A stretch of DNA of 64,000 nt, taken from contig NZ_FWEX01000005.1 of the NCBI RefSeq assembly GCF_900170025.1, positions 481,073 through 545,072 on the forward strand. Direction: 5' to 3'. This DNA is from Nitrospira sp. ND1 (lineage in GTDB: Bacteria; Nitrospirota; Nitrospiria; Nitrospirales; Nitrospiraceae). Positions 37,361 through 49,466 of this stretch are shown here, one piece after another. The notes under the pieces were generated by a model. That model worked only from the letters and a program-made list of their open reading frames with translations, made no database searches and was not told the DNA's origin. The stretch's first letter is position 1. The number at the start of each line of letters is the position of its first letter. The position numbers were made by a program, and so were the translations under genes.

Positions 37361-38920
37361 ATGGCGCCTAAAGGAAAGACGGCTGCGAAGGCGGAGACGG
37401 GTGCCAATCTCGGCTTTGAAGCGAAGCTGTGGGCCGCCGCCGATGCGCTGCGAAACAACATGGACGCGGCGGAGTACAAGCACGTGGTCCTCGGTTTGAT
37501 CTTCCTCAAGTACATCTCCGACGCCTTTGAAGCCAAGCACGCCGAGCTTGATGCACAACGGAAGCAAGGCGCCGATCCGGAAGACCCGGACGAATATCGG
37601 GCGGCCACCATCTTCTGGGTGCCCAAGGAAGCCCGGTGGTCCCATCTCAAAGCGAATGCGCCACAACCAACCATCGGCACGCTGGTCGATGATGCCATGT
37701 CGGCCATCGAGCGAGACAATGCCTCCCTCAAAGGCGTGCTGCCAAAAGACTTTGCCCGGCCGGGGCTCGACAAGGTGCGGCTCGGCCAGCTCATTAATCT
37801 CGTGAGCGATATCGCCCTCGGCAGCAGCAGCGACCGTGCCAAGGATACGCTGGGCCGTGTCTATGAATACTTCCTCTCCCGGTTCGCCAGCGCGGAAGGC
37901 AAAAGCGGCGGGCAATTCTACACACCCTCCAGTGTGGTGCGTGTCTTAGTCGAGATGCTCGCCCCCTACAAGGGCCGGGTCTATGACCCATGCTGCGGCT
38001 CCGGCGGTATGTTCGTCAGCAGTGAGAAGTTCATCGAGGCCCACAGCGGCAAGCTGGGCGATATTTCCATCTACGGTCAGGAGTCGAATTACACGACCTG
38101 GCGGCTGGCCAAGATGAACCTCGCCATTCGCGGCATTGATGCGCAGATCGCCCACGGCGACACCTTCCACAACGATCGCCACCCCGACCTCAAGGCCGAC
38201 TATGTGCTGGCCAACCCGCCCTTCAACGACAGCGACTGGCGCGGGGAGCTGTTGAAAGATGATATGCGCTGGGTTTATGGCACGCCGCCCGCGGGCAATG
38301 CCAACTATGCCTGGGTGCAGCACTTCATCCACCATCTGGCGCCCACCGGGCTTGCCGGATTCGTACTCGCCAATGGCTCCATGTCATCGAATCAATCGGG
38401 CGAGGGCGAGATTCGCAAGGCCATCATCGAGGCCGACCTCGTAGACTGTATGGTCGCGCTGCCGGGGCAGCTATTCTATTCGACGCAGATCCCGGTCTGC
38501 CTGTGGTTTGTCGCCCGCAACAAAAAGAACGGGAGGTTTAGAGACCGGCGGGGCGAAACGCTTTTCATCGATGCCCGCAAGATGGGCACGCTCGTAGATC
38601 GTGTGCATCGCGAACTCACCGAAAGCGACCTTACAAAAATCGCCGGCACCTACCACGCCTGGCGGGGCGATAAAGCCGCGGGCAAGTACGACGATATACC
38701 CGGCTTCTGCAAAGCGACCAAGCTTGACGACATCCGGAAACATGGCCACGTGCTCACGCCGGGCCGTTACGTCGGTGCTGAAGCGCAGGTGGAGGATGCC
38801 GAGCCATTCGGAGAAAAGATGAAGCGGCTTACTGCGACGCTGCGAGAGCAGCAGGCTGAGGCTGCGAAGCTGGATACCGCCATTGCCGCCAACCTGAAGG
38901 AGCTGGGGTATGGCTCCTAA
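37361..38920 (+). CDS. hsdM: Type I restriction-modification system methyltransferase subunit
   Basis: N6-adenine methylase subunit. The 519-aa product has an N-terminal HsdM helical domain ([20 protein letters not shown]), the SAM site [10 protein letters not shown] near residue 208 and the catalytic NPPF near 285. The end [11 protein letters not shown] is the tail that reappears after the next gene. The stop lies 11 bp inside the DUF1016 gene, so translation is coupled. First gene of the operon hsdM-DUF1016-hsdS-RT-hsdR. Confidence 0.96.
   Translation: MAPKGKTAAKAETGANLGFEAKLWAAADALRNNMDAAEYKHVVLGLIFLKYISDAFEAKHAELDAQRKQGADPEDPDEYRAATIFWVPKEARWSHLKANAPQPTIGTLVDDAMSAIERDNASLKGVLPKDFARPGLDKVRLGQLINLVSDIALGSSSDRAKDTLGRVYEYFLSRFASAEGKSGGQFYTPSSVVRVLVEMLAPYKGRVYDPCCGSGGMFVSSEKFIEAHSGKLGDISIYGQESNYTTWRLAKMNLAIRGIDAQIAHGDTFHNDRHPDLKADYVLANPPFNDSDWRGELLKDDMRWVYGTPPAGNANYAWVQHFIHHLAPTGLAGFVLANGSMSSNQSGEGEIRKAIIEADLVDCMVALPGQLFYSTQIPVCLWFVARNKKNGRFRDRRGETLFIDARKMGTLVDRVHRELTESDLTKIAGTYHAWRGDKAAGKYDDIPGFCKATKLDDIRKHGHVLTPGRYVGAEAQVEDAEPFGEKMKRLTATLREQQAEAAKLDTAIAANLKELGYGS
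38813..38914 (+). repeat. hsdM-tail direct repeat, copy 1
   Basis: The last ~100 bp of hsdM, running to the ATG and first codons of the DUF1016 gene. By eye about 85% of the bases match the copy at 40049-40150, and the encoded tails differ at only a few residues ([11 protein letters not shown] against [11 protein letters not shown]). Confidence 0.9.
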
Positions 38921-40048
38921 GCGCCCGCGCAAAGAAGAGCCACGCTTGACTCGTGGGCGCGCAAGGCCCGAAGCGAGCTTCCCGGTTGCGCCGGCCAAGG
39001 CAACCGTTCCACAGGAGTATGCCGCGGCACTCGCCACGATCAAGACACGTATCCTGCAGGAACGATTGCGCGTCGTCCTGTCCGCCAATGCAGCTATGAT
39101 CCTTCTCTATTGGGACATCGGCAGCACGATCCTCGACCGTCAGAAACGCGCGGGCTGGGGCGCGAAGATCATCGATCGCCTGGCAGCCGACCTATACGAG
39201 GCGTTCCCCGATATGAAGGGGTTCTCGCCCCGCAACCTGAAATACATGCGCGCGTTTGCCTCAGCCTGGCCGGAGCGCGCAATTGTGCAAGCGTCTCTTG
39301 CACAAATCCCCTGGTACCACCACATCGCGCTGTTGGAGAAACTCGACAACCCCGTCGAGCGCCTGTGGTATGTGCGTCAAGTCATTGAACAGGGGTGGTC
39401 TCACAACATCCTCGCACTCCAAATCCAGGCCCGCGTCCATGCGCGGCAGGGCAAAGCGCTCACCAATTTCACCGCCACGTTGCCTCCGAGTGAGTCCGAT
39501 CTTGCAACCCAAGTCTTCAAAGACCCCTACCTGTTCGACTTCCTCGGCACGGCCGATCCCCGCCGTGAGCGAGAGGTCGAGCAGGCGCTGGTGGATCACA
39601 TCCAACGATTTTTGCTGGAACTCGGTGCCGGATTCGCATTCGTAGGCCGGCAGGTACCACTCGAAGTCGGGGATCAGGACTTCATCATCGACCTGCTGTT
39701 CTATCACCTGAAGCTGCGCTGCTATGTCGTGGTCGAACTCAAGGCCGTTGCCTTCGATCCTGCGTTCGTCGGTCAGTTGAATCTCTATCTTTCCGCCGCC
39801 GACGATCTGCTGCGGCATGCGGACGACCAGCCTACAATCGGGCTGCTCTTGTGTCGTGGTAAGAATAAGCTCGTGGTTGAGTATGCGTTGCGGCATCTGA
39901 AACGCCCGGTCGGCGTCGCGCAGTGGGAAACCCAGCTCGTCGAGAAGCTGCCGAAGGCCTTGAAGGGAAGCCTGCCCACGGTGGAAGAGATCGAGGCGGA
40001 ATTGGCCGGGCAGGAACCGCGACCGAGGAAATCGACTAGGCGGGCGAG

Positions 40049-40058
<10 letters not shown>
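38910..40058 (+). CDS. DUF1016 (YhcG-type) PD-(D/E)XK nuclease domain protein
   Basis: 382 aa. A basic N-terminal extension (~35 residues) precedes the DUF1016 N-terminal helical domain ([33 protein letters not shown]). The C-terminal PD-(D/E)XK nuclease core has IIDLLFYH and [11 protein letters not shown] near residues 255-290. Such genes recur beside type I hsd genes; their role is not settled. The ATG is inside the first hsdM-tail repeat and the stop is inside the second. The gene therefore looks like a cassette inserted at the hsdM end. Confidence 0.88.
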
Positions 40059-41308
<1,250 letters not shown>

Positions 41309-41312
<4 letters not shown>

Positions 41313-42094
41313 GCGGCAAAACAGTCAGACCCAAGCGAGGGCCGACCGATCGGTCTGTGCTTGATATGTCAGCGCGGCAGGCTCGTGCATTTTTTCTAAA
41401 GCCAGAAAGCTATTGCCGTCTCGACCTTCCACCATACTTTGATTTTGGACGGCTCTTGCGGCCGGTGGAGAAGTTTCTGACAATCAAACCGCTGGCCAGC
41501 CTGAAGCTCAAGCCGCGAGACTTTGAGGATGTTAATTACACAATCTACTCCAACAAGGACGGTCGCTATGCGTGGCGACCTTTCCAACTTATCCACCCCG
41601 TGCTCTATGTTGATCTTGCTCATTCAATGACCGAATCCATAGCGTGGGCTGCCATCCGGTCAAGATTCCAGGAGTTCTCGAAGGATCCCAAGATTCGATG
41701 TCTGAGCATCCCGCAAGAGTCCCTGACAAAGAAGAAAGATCAAGGCGCCCAGATTCTCCATTGGTGGCAAGGAATCGAGCAGGCTTCTATTGATTTGGCA
41801 TTGGACTTCGCCTATGTGCTCCACGGTGACATTACAGATTGCTACGCTTCTATATATACGCATTCAATTGCATGGGCCTTGCACGGGAAGTCGACTGCAA
41901 AGGCTAAGAGGCGAGATCTATCGCTCAGCGGCAACGCAATTGATTTTCGACTTCAAAATATGCAGCACGGACAAACCAATGGCATCCCCCAGGGTTCTGT
42001 ACTGGTAGACCTGATTGCTGAAATGGTTCTTGGCTATGCCGACCTAGAGCTAAGCCAGCGGTTGGCCGATACAAAAATCACCGACTTCCAGGTT
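41309..42094 (+). pseudogene. Defence-type reverse transcriptase, 5' part (interrupted by an IS)
   Basis: The first 262 codons of a reverse transcriptase starting at GTG 41309, which overlaps the hsdS stop. N-terminal YCRLDLPPYFDFGRLL leads to RT motif A GDITDCYASIYTHSI (catalytic Asp ~174) and motif B GQTNGIPQGS. The SIYTHS wording resembles UG/Abi/DRT-type antiviral RTs rather than retrons or group II introns; I cannot assign the subgroup. The frame runs into the insertion sequence and stops at 42127. Joining it to 43445-44173 across the 8-bp duplication restores one 504-codon frame. Confidence 0.88.
42087..42094. repeat. IS target-site duplication, left
   Basis: TCCAGGTT directly before the IS, repeated exactly after it at 43437-43444. 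Confidence 0.9.
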
Positions 42095-43436
42095 GGACTT
42101 GTCCGAAATTTTGTGTGTGAGGCATAGTGTGGCTGAAAGGAGCCTCGATGCCTCGCAAGACGAACACGACGAAGGACCTCGCCCCGGCGCTGCCGGTAAG
42201 CCAGGAATTGTTGGACCAGTTGGTGCCTGGGCCGCTGACGCCGGCACAATTTGAGACTCTGTTCCGGGGCCTGAAGAAGGCGGTGCTGGAGCGTGCCCTG
42301 GGGGCGGAGCTGACGCATCACCTGGGGACGGAGCAGGCCCCCGGCGCGCCCCGTGGCAACCACCGCAACGGCACGACGCCGAAGACCGTACTCACCGACG
42401 AGGGGGCAGTGCGGCTCGAGGTGCCGCGGGATCGGAGCGGGACCTTCGAGCCGCAGTTAATCGGCAAACACGAGCGGCGCTTCACGGGCTTTGATGACAA
42501 GATCATCGCCTTGTATGCTCGGGGGATGACCGTCCGGGAGATCCAGGGCTACCTGTCCGAGATGTATGCGGTGGAGGTCTCGCCCGACTTCATCAGCACC
42601 GTGAGCGAGGCCGTGCTGGCCGAGGTGACGGCCTGGCAGAGTCGGCCCCTGGAGCCGCTGTACCCCGTCGTGTTCTTCGATGCGTTGCGGGTGAAGATCC
42701 GTGAAGACGCGGTGGTGCGGAACAAGGCGGTGTATCTCGCGCTGGGCGTGCGCGCCGATGGGACGCGGGAGATCCTGGGGCTGTGGATCGAGCAGACCGA
42801 AGGGGCAAAGTTCTGGCTGAAGGTGTTCAACGAGCTGCGCACCCGTGGGGTCATGGACGTGCTCATCGCGGTGGTGGATGGTTTAAAGGGGCTCGCCGAG
42901 GCGATTGGCACGGTGTTTCCACAGACCACCGTGCAAACCTGCATCGTGCACCTGATCCGCAATTCACTGGACTACGTGAGCTGGAAGGACCGCCAGGCGG
43001 TGGCCGCCGCAATCCGGCCGATCTACACCGCGCCGACCGAGGCGGCGGCTCACGCCGCGCTGGACGCGTTCGAGGCCGGTCCGTGGGGGACCAAGTATGC
43101 GCCCATTCGCGGCCTGTGGCGACGGGCCTGGAACCACGTGACGCCCTTCTTTGCGTTCCCCCCGGAGGTGCGGCGGATCCTCTACACGACCAATGCCATT
43201 GAGTCGGTGCACATGCGGCTGCGCAAGATCATCAAGACGCGCGGTCACTTCCCGACCGACGAAGCGGCGACCAAATTGCTGTGGCTGGCGCTGCGCAATA
43301 TTACGGCCGGCTGGAGCCGGGCGACGCGGGACTGGAAGGCGGCGATGAATCAATTCGCCATCCTGTATGCAGAGCGGTTCAATCCGAGTGTGGCGTGAAA
43401 CTAACCCGCCTCACACACAGAAAATCTGACAGGCCC
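42095..43436 (+). mobile_element. IS256-family insertion sequence
   Basis: 1342-bp element bounded by imperfect terminal inverted repeats: left GGACTTGTCC...GTGTGTGAGGC, right (reverse complement) GGGCCTGTCA...GTGTGTGAGGC, 23 of 29 positions matching. It carries one transposase and generated an 8-bp target duplication, as expected for IS256 relatives. Both duplications are still identical, so the insertion is recent. Confidence 0.93.
42148..43398 (+). CDS. IS256-family (mutator-type) transposase
   Basis: 416 aa from ATG 42148 with AAAGGAG upstream; GTG 42127 would add seven residues. DDE transposase: PVVFFDALRVKI (first Asp), VVDGLKGLAEAI (second Asp), and the Glu in TNAIESVHMRLRK. It shows no frameshift or stop and could be active. 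Confidence 0.94.
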   Translation: MPRKTNTTKDLAPALPVSQELLDQLVPGPLTPAQFETLFRGLKKAVLERALGAELTHHLGTEQAPGAPRGNHRNGTTPKTVLTDEGAVRLEVPRDRSGTFEPQLIGKHERRFTGFDDKIIALYARGMTVREIQGYLSEMYAVEVSPDFISTVSEAVLAEVTAWQSRPLEPLYPVVFFDALRVKIREDAVVRNKAVYLALGVRADGTREILGLWIEQTEGAKFWLKVFNELRTRGVMDVLIAVVDGLKGLAEAIGTVFPQTTVQTCIVHLIRNSLDYVSWKDRQAVAAAIRPIYTAPTEAAAHAALDAFEAGPWGTKYAPIRGLWRRAWNHVTPFFAFPPEVRRILYTTNAIESVHMRLRKIIKTRGHFPTDEAATKLLWLALRNITAGWSRATRDWKAAMNQFAILYAERFNPSVA

Positions 43437-43444
43437 TCCAGGTT
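43437..43444. repeat. IS target-site duplication, right
   Basis: Second TCCAGGTT, identical to 42087-42094. Confidence 0.9.
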
Positions 43445-44173
43445 CTTCGGTATCGAGACGATTACCGTATCTTCGTGAATGACTCCCGCGCCGGAGAGTT
43501 AATTTTGAAGACGTTAACTGAGGTCTTGATTGCTCTCGGCCTCAAGCTTAATGCGTCTAAGACCACCACGGCGCAAGCAGTCATTGCAAGTTCTATCAAG
43601 ATGGATAAGCGCGAATGGATGCGACGCCGGCAGAGCGATAGAAACCTACAGAAACACCTACTGCTAATCCATGCTCATGGAACCGATTTTCCTAACGGTG
43701 GCAGTTTGCTCATCGCCCTCGACCAGTTCTACAGACGACTGGCTTCCAGAAAATCAGTACATAACCCGATGCAGCTCATTAGTATCGCAATTGATATCGG
43801 CTACAACAGTCCGCGATGTTTCCCTACCTGCGCCGCGATCGTCAGCAAGCTTTTAAGCAAGCTGCCAACAAAGAAAGAAAAGCTTGTTGCAGTCGATCGT
43901 ATCCGGAAAAGGCTCGACCAATTGCCGAATAACGGACACCTCGAGGTATGGCTTCAACGGATTAGCTATTGCTTCAGTCCAAAGCTAACCTACGGAGACA
44001 AGCTATGTGGTCTTGTCGAAGGTAAGAAGATGAATCTATGGAACGATTCTTGGATTTCTGACACTGGGCTTAAACGGACAGTTAGACCAAACATTATTGT
44101 AAACAAGAAACGCTTAAAGGTACTGCGATCAATCGTGTCCCGTGCTGAATACGCCTTACTTAGAACCTATTGA
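43445..44173 (+). pseudogene. Defence-type reverse transcriptase, 3' part (interrupted by an IS)
   Basis: Resumes the RT frame with LRYRDDYRIFVND, the YxDD catalytic motif C, then motif D LGLKLNASKTTT and a ~190-residue helical C-terminal domain. It has no own start or ribosome site. Base composition is lower in GC than hsdM or hsdR, consistent with separate acquisition. The open frame without stops indicates recent interruption. It ends 7 bp before the chosen hsdR start. Confidence 0.88.
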
Positions 44174-44180
44174 GTTGTTT

Positions 44181-47100
44181 ATGGAGCTGTTTGCCGAATC
44201 CATCGTCGAAGACGCCGCCCTCGCCTGGCTAGAAGCGCTTGGCTACGGCGTGCTGCACGGGCCGGACATCGCCAACGGCGAACCAGCCTCGGAGCGCGGC
44301 GATCCGAACTACCGAGACGTGGTGCTGGAACAGCGGCTACGCCAGGCGCTCGTGCGACTGAATCCAGAGCTTCCATCCGAAGCCCTCGAAGACGCCTTTC
44401 GCAAGCTCACCAGGACGGATGCCGCGATGTTGATAGAACGGAACCGTGCCATCCATCGGATGATTATCGATGGCGTAAACGTTGAGTATCGCCGGGAGGG
44501 CGGCTCGATTGCTGGCGCACAAGCAAAGGTGATCGACTTCGACAGGCCCGAGAACAACGATTGGCTTGCCGTCAATCAGTTCACGGTTTCAGAGGGGCAG
44601 CACCAGCGGCGACCTGATATCGTCCTGTTCGTGAATGGCCTTCCGTTCGCCGTGATCGAGCTGAAAAACCCTGCGGACGAAGAGGCCACCATCTGGACTG
44701 CCTACCGGCAACTTCAGACCTACCAGGCTCAAATTCCCTCGATCTTTGCTACCAATGTGGCGCTCATCATTTCTGACGGTGTCCAGGCTCGCATCGGGAC
44801 TCTTGGGGCCGGGAAGGAATGGTTTAAGCCCTGGCGAACCATTGCAGGGGTTCAGGACGCGGCCCCCACAATGTCCGAGCTGCAAGTGGTGCTGGAAGGA
44901 GTCTTTGAAAAACGGCGATTCCTGGATCTGGTGCGGCATTTCGTTGCCTTCGAAGACGAGGGACAGGGCAAGCTCATCAAGAAGATGGCGGGCTACCATC
45001 AGTTCCATGCGGTGAATGTAGCGGTTGAGGAAACCTTGCGGGCAGCCCGTCATGCGGCAGAACATCGAGCCGCCGAGGCCTGGGGTCATTATAAAGCGGG
45101 GCATCAACCAGGTGGCGAACCAGGCGATCGGCGGGTGGGTGTGGTGTGGCATACCCAGGGATCGGGTAAGAGTCTGACCATGGCCTTTTATGCGGGACGG
45201 GTCATCCTGCATCCGACGATGGCGAACCCCACCATCGTGGTGCTGACCGATCGCAACGATCTCGACGATCAGCTCTTTGGGACGTTCGCTCGTTGTCGCG
45301 ATCTGCTTCGACAGGACCCGGTTCAGGCGACCGACCGGACTGACTTGCGTGCAAAGTTGAGCGTGGCTTCCGGAGGGATAGTCTTTACGACGATTCAGAA
45401 GTTCTTTCCGGAAGAAAAAGGCGACCGGCATCCCGTACTGTCAGAACGCCGCAACATTGTCGTGATCGCGGACGAAGCCCACCGGAGCCAGTATGACTTC
45501 ATCGACGGCTTCGCCCGCCATATGCGTGACGCGTTGCCTCACGCCTCGTTCATCGGATTCACCGGCACACCCATCGAACAGACCGATGCCAATACACGAG
45601 CCGTCTTCGGCGACTACATCAGTATCTACGACATCCAACGGGCGGTCGTGGATAAAGCCACAGTTCCCATCTACTACGAGAGCCGGCTTGCCACGCTGGA
45701 GCTGAAGGCGTCCGAGCGGCCGAAGATCGACCCCAATTTTGAAGAGGCGACTGAAGGGGAAGAGGTCGAGCGGAAGGAAAAGCTCAAGACGAAGTGGGCG
45801 CAGCTTGAAGCGGTGGTGGGATCGGAGAATCGAATCAAGTTGATCGCGCGTGACCTCGTCGATCACTTTGAGAATCGCCTTGCGGCCATGGATGGAAAGG
45901 CGATGGTGGTCTGTATGAGCCGCCGGATCTGCGTGGAGCTGTATCGCGAGATTGCAGCCCTGCGTCCACAATGGCATGCCGATGGGGATGGTCAAGGCTC
46001 GATGAAGGTGATTATGACAGGCTCGGCGTCCGACCCGATCCAGTGGCAAAGCCATATCCGGAACAAGAAACGCCGCGAAGACATGGCCCTACGATTCCGT
46101 GCTCCCAAAGATCCCTTTCGACTCGTCATTGTTCGCGACATGTGGCTGACCGGTTTTGACGCGCCGAGTCTCCACACGATGTACATCGATAAGCCGATGC
46201 GCGGGCATGGGCTGATGCAAACCATTGCCAGAGTCAACCGCGTGTTCAAGGATAAGCCCGGTGGGCTGGTCGTGGACTACCTCGGCCTTGCCGACGAACT
46301 CAAGCAGGCTCTCGCGACCTACACGGAAAGCGGTGGGACGGGTAAGACGGCGATCAACCAGGCAGAGGCCGTCGCCGTGATGCAGGAGAAGTATGAAATC
46401 TGCCGAAGTCTCTTTGGTTCATACACCACACCTGCCGGCCTGGTGAGGGGCTTTGATTGGTCGCCATGGATGACCGGCAAGCCGCAAGAGCGGCTCTCTG
46501 TCTTGCCTGCTGCACAAGAGCATATCTTGAAGCAGCCAGACGGTAAGGCGCGTCTCCTGCGCGCCGTAACGGACCTGTCGCAAGCCTTTGCGTTGGCTGT
46601 CCCGCATGAGGAGACGTTCCGGATTCGGGATGATGTTGGTTTTTTCCAGGCCGTGCGTTCGGTGTTGGCCAAGAGCGTGCCGGCTGAACAGAAAACCGAC
46701 GAAGAGCTCGACCATGCCATTCGCCAGATCATTTCAAAGGCTGTGGTGTCCGATGAGATCCTGGACATCTTTGCCGCTGCGGGGCTGAAGAAGCCGGATC
46801 TCTCGATCCTCTCGGACGAGTTTCTAGCCGAAGTGCGGGGGATGCCACAGAAGAACCTGGCTGTCGAACTCTTGCGCAAGCTGCTGAGCGGGGAGATCAA
46901 GGTACGGTCTCGAAAGAATGTGGTGCAGGCCAAGTCCTTTGCAGAGATGTTGGAGCAGGCCGTGAGAAAGTACCAGAACCGGGCGATCGAAGCCGCACAG
47001 GTGATCGAGGAGATGATCGGATTAGCCAAAGACCTGCGCCGGGCGCACGAACGAGGGGAACGCCTTGGTCTGACCGAGGACGAAATGGCCTTCTACGATG

Positions 47101-47354
47101 CGCTCGAAACGAACGACAGCGCAGTGAAGGTATTGGGCGATGAGACGCTACGGACCATCGCGCGAGAAGTAGCGGACGCCGTCCGCAAGAATGTGACGAT
47201 CGATTGGACGGTGCGAGAGAACGTGCGTGCTCAACTTCGCGTCATCGTGAAGCGGATTCTTCGCAAACACGGCTATCCGCCGGACAAGCAGGAGAAGGCA
47301 ACCCAGACGGTGCTGGAGCAGGCGGAAGTGCTGTGCGCGGAAGCGGGCAGCTAA
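44181..47354 (+). CDS. hsdR: Type I restriction endonuclease subunit
   Basis: 1057 aa from ATG 44181; GTG 44142 would overlap the RT. The N-terminal PD-(D/E)XK domain has [20 protein letters not shown]. The SF2 translocase has Walker A HTQGSGKS, the DEAH box [10 protein letters not shown] and GFTGTP, and motif VI near [11 protein letters not shown]-terminal helical domain follows. All HsdR motifs are intact, so restriction should work with HsdM and HsdS despite the broken RT. Confidence 0.95.
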   Translation: MELFAESIVEDAALAWLEALGYGVLHGPDIANGEPASERGDPNYRDVVLEQRLRQALVRLNPELPSEALEDAFRKLTRTDAAMLIERNRAIHRMIIDGVNVEYRREGGSIAGAQAKVIDFDRPENNDWLAVNQFTVSEGQHQRRPDIVLFVNGLPFAVIELKNPADEEATIWTAYRQLQTYQAQIPSIFATNVALIISDGVQARIGTLGAGKEWFKPWRTIAGVQDAAPTMSELQVVLEGVFEKRRFLDLVRHFVAFEDEGQGKLIKKMAGYHQFHAVNVAVEETLRAARHAAEHRAAEAWGHYKAGHQPGGEPGDRRVGVVWHTQGSGKSLTMAFYAGRVILHPTMANPTIVVLTDRNDLDDQLFGTFARCRDLLRQDPVQATDRTDLRAKLSVASGGIVFTTIQKFFPEEKGDRHPVLSERRNIVVIADEAHRSQYDFIDGFARHMRDALPHASFIGFTGTPIEQTDANTRAVFGDYISIYDIQRAVVDKATVPIYYESRLATLELKASERPKIDPNFEEATEGEEVERKEKLKTKWAQLEAVVGSENRIKLIARDLVDHFENRLAAMDGKAMVVCMSRRICVELYREIAALRPQWHADGDGQGSMKVIMTGSASDPIQWQSHIRNKKRREDMALRFRAPKDPFRLVIVRDMWLTGFDAPSLHTMYIDKPMRGHGLMQTIARVNRVFKDKPGGLVVDYLGLADELKQALATYTESGGTGKTAINQAEAVAVMQEKYEICRSLFGSYTTPAGLVRGFDWSPWMTGKPQERLSVLPAAQEHILKQPDGKARLLRAVTDLSQAFALAVPHEETFRIRDDVGFFQAVRSVLAKSVPAEQKTDEELDHAIRQIISKAVVSDEILDIFAAAGLKKPDLSILSDEFLAEVRGMPQKNLAVELLRKLLSGEIKVRSRKNVVQAKSFAEMLEQAVRKYQNRAIEAAQVIEEMIGLAKDLRRAHERGERLGLTEDEMAFYDALETNDSAVKVLGDETLRTIAREVADAVRKNVTIDWTVRENVRAQLRVIVKRILRKHGYPPDKQEKATQTVLEQAEVLCAEAGS

Positions 47355-47382
47355 TCGAGCCTAATGTGAGACGGCTGAGAGA

Positions 47383-47402
47383 CAACACTAATATTGATGT
47401 TG
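47383..47402. promoter_or_regulatory. Palindrome at the toxin-antitoxin start, candidate operator
   Basis: CAACACTAATATTGATGTTG is a 20-bp imperfect palindrome (8 of 10 pairs) ending one base before the toxin ATG. XRE antitoxins commonly bind such sites to autoregulate. Its placement over the ribosome site would also block translation initiation. Inference only. Confidence 0.45.
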
Positions 47403-47403
47403 C

Positions 47404-47763
47404 ATGAGCATGGAGTTCGCGGTAGAGTTCTATGAAACGGTGGCAGGGCACTGTCCCCTTCGGGAGTTTCTCGATGAACTCAAAGCCAGCGATCCCGGCG
47501 ATTTTGCCGCAGTGCTGGCTGGGTTATCCAAGCTGCGCAACCGGCAGTATCACCGTGAGCCGCTGTCCAAGTCGCTTACGAATGGACTCTACGAACTCCG
47601 GCATGTCGGCAAACTGAATACGAGAGTGCTGTGGTTCTTTATGAGCGGCCGCCGCATCGTCGCTCTGCACGGCATCAGGAATAAAGGCCGCGCGATTCCT
47701 GCCCGCGATCTCGATACGGCCCGCGAACGGATGCGAGATTGGCAGAAGAGGATGAAGGGATGA
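47404..47763 (+). CDS. HigB/Gp49-like RelE-superfamily toxin
   Basis: 119 aa. The RelE/HigB pattern is clear: EFLDELKASDPGDFAAV, then LYELRHVGKLNTRVLWFF and RIVALHGIRNK. The family cleaves mRNA on the ribosome. The toxin precedes the antitoxin, as in HigBA, and its stop overlaps the antitoxin start (ATGA). It lies 49 bp after hsdR. Confidence 0.85.
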   Translation: MSMEFAVEFYETVAGHCPLREFLDELKASDPGDFAAVLAGLSKLRNRQYHREPLSKSLTNGLYELRHVGKLNTRVLWFFMSGRRIVALHGIRNKGRAIPARDLDTARERMRDWQKRMKG

Positions 47764-48152
47764 AACAGACGAACTTTGATCGCTACCTCAAAGAGCAGCT
47801 TGCGGATCCGACGTTTGCCAGGCGCTTCGAGCAGGCGGGCCAGGCCTGGGACGTGGCACTTCAGATTGCCACGCTGCGACGGCAGGCGGGCCTGTCGCAG
47901 AAGCAATTGGCTGAGCGGGTGAAGACCTCGCAACAGCAGATTTGTCGGCTTGAATCGCCAGGCTATGAAGGTCATTCGCTCAGTATGCTGCGCCGCGTCG
48001 CCCGGGAACTCCATGCGCATGTGCGGGTGGTGCTTGAACCGGAGGGTGGAGCCGATCAGGTGGCCGAAACCCCGGCCGCATATCGTGCGGAACGGCGCAA
48101 GACGTCGAACCGGGTCGCACGATCATGGCGCACCAAAAAGCCGAGGAACTGA
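47760..48152 (+). CDS. XRE-family antitoxin (HigA-like)
   Basis: 130 aa from ATG 47760. The helix-turn-helix covers residues ~38-92 (IATLRRQAGLSQKQLAERV, then QQQICRLE). The tail is basic. It is the expected partner of the HigB-like toxin and probable repressor of the pair. An MFS-tail remnant follows after about 35 bp. Confidence 0.85.
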   Translation: MKQTNFDRYLKEQLADPTFARRFEQAGQAWDVALQIATLRRQAGLSQKQLAERVKTSQQQICRLESPGYEGHSLSMLRRVARELHAHVRVVLEPEGGADQVAETPAAYRAERRKTSNRVARSWRTKKPRN

Positions 48153-48185
48153 CCTAGTTGGAGACAATGAGATTCTGACTTACTC

Positions 48186-48354
48186 CACCCACTTCTCTTC
48201 CGGTTCAATCGCTTCACCCACAATACCCCGCCGCAGAGGGCGATGAGCGCTACCATTAGCAACGAGGCCGCCCTCCCTCGGAGATCGTCTAGCCAGAGGG
48301 TGAGGCCCGGGGAGATGATCCCGCCTTGATTCGCGACATATTCATCACGCCGAC
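48186..48354 (-). pseudogene. MFS-gene 3'-end remnant, copy A
   Basis: Aligns with the 3' end of the intact MFS gene (52252-52431). Shared stretches include CCGCAGAGGGCGATGAGCGC and CATATTCATCACGCC, and the minus strand still reads VALIALCGGVLW. It is the longest and most diverged of the four partial copies and has no intact frame. The rest of the 48153-48654 gap holds only a candidate promoter. Confidence 0.75.
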
Positions 48355-48473
48355 AACCTATTCACCCGGCTCTTCGAGAATCCGGTCAACCGCGCAGCGT
48401 CTTTCCGTCACTCACGCCATCGCCGCCGCTTCGAAGACCGGCGTCGGTCGGTGAGCATCCCATGTGGGCCTGC

Positions 48474-48502
48474 TTGACAGTGTGAGGCAGACTGCCTAGC
48501 CT
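48474..48502 (+). promoter_or_regulatory. Candidate sigma-70 promoter for the NUDIX gene
   Basis: TTGACA (48474-48479), 17-bp spacer, TAGCCT (48497-48502). The -35 is perfect and the -10 weak. It would give a leader of about 145 nt. Confidence 0.35.
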
Positions 48503-48654
48503 GATTGCTGACCCTTGCACCTTGCGGCTGTCCAACTTCGATTCCCACCGGAAGAAGGGAGCTGCGTGCCCGACATGGATGCGACGTGGACGCAACCCGG
48601 TTACGGCATCCAGCCTCCGCGGCCTCATACACGTCGGATTGGAGGAATCCTCAC

Positions 48655-49134
48655 ATGAGTCACCATGGCAAGACGAAGGCGCAGAAAGGCTCGCTGCCGG
48701 CCATGACCGTCACGCCGGTTGCTGCGGCGATCGGCGTGGTGCTGCGAGACGACCAGGTTCTACTCGTCCGCCGCGCGAATCAGCCGGACGCGGGGAAGTG
48801 GGGCTTTCCCGGTGGCAAGATCGAGCCGGGTGAACCGGTCCAAGCTGCCGCGGCACGGGAGGTGGCGGAAGAGACCGGCCTCGTCGTGCGCCCGCTGCAC
48901 GTGTTCACGGCGGTCGACGCCTTCCATCGGAACGCGAGTGGACAGTTGGTCACCCACTATGTGTTGATCGCCGTATTATGCGAGTGGATTTCAGGCCTCC
49001 CGCAGGCGGCCGGTGATGCGTTGGAGGCGGAGTGGTTCCCGATCGAGACGTTAGACTCAGTCGACATCGTCATGAGTGTTGACGTCGCACGCGTCGCCTC
49101 GATGGCTGCGAAGGTCCGTGACGACGTTCAATGA
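48655..49134 (+). CDS. NUDIX hydrolase
   Basis: 159 aa from ATG 48655 with GGAGGA upstream; Met 17 is an alternative. The complete Nudix box GKIEPGEPVQAAAAREVAEE-TGL (G-x5-E-x7-REVxEExG) lies around residues 60-82. The fold start VAAAIGVVLRDDQVLLVRR fits ADP-ribose or (deoxy)nucleoside diphosphate-X hydrolases; the substrate is unknown. It forms one small module between MFS-tail copies A and B. Confidence 0.92.
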   Translation: MSHHGKTKAQKGSLPAMTVTPVAAAIGVVLRDDQVLLVRRANQPDAGKWGFPGGKIEPGEPVQAAAAREVAEETGLVVRPLHVFTAVDAFHRNASGQLVTHYVLIAVLCEWISGLPQAAGDALEAEWFPIETLDSVDIVMSVDVARVASMAAKVRDDVQ

Positions 49135-49339
49135 CCCGCTGTTGATGAAGGATCCTGAATCGGGCAGGCTTCACAGGCTTCTGTGGTTGCGCCGATTCCG
49201 CTAGCACCTCTGGATCGACCCTTTGTCCACGGAGTGACTTCCAAAACCAGTCAGCTGAACCGCTGGTCCCCGGCTTCGTCCAACTTCGAGCGTTCTCCTT
49301 CATGAGCCCGTCACTTCTACTTCTTCATCGCCTGGGGCG

Positions 49340-49440
49340 AATCAATCTTCACCCACATCACGTCGCCGCAGGTGGAGATGAGTGCGGCCACCAGCAACGA
49401 GGCGGTTCAACCCCAGCTATCGGCGAGCCAGGGCGTGAGT
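49340..49440 (-). pseudogene. MFS-gene 3'-end remnant, copy B
   Basis: Matches the MFS 3' end with several substitutions (for example CAACGAGGCGGTTCAACCCCAG and GAGCCAGGGCGTGAG). Its similarity ends at the same CCAGGGCGTGA edge as copies C and D. It fills most of the gap between the NUDIX and mazF genes; nothing else is visible there. Confidence 0.8.
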
Positions 49441-49466
49441 GTGGGACAAGTAGGACTGTCGAAGGA

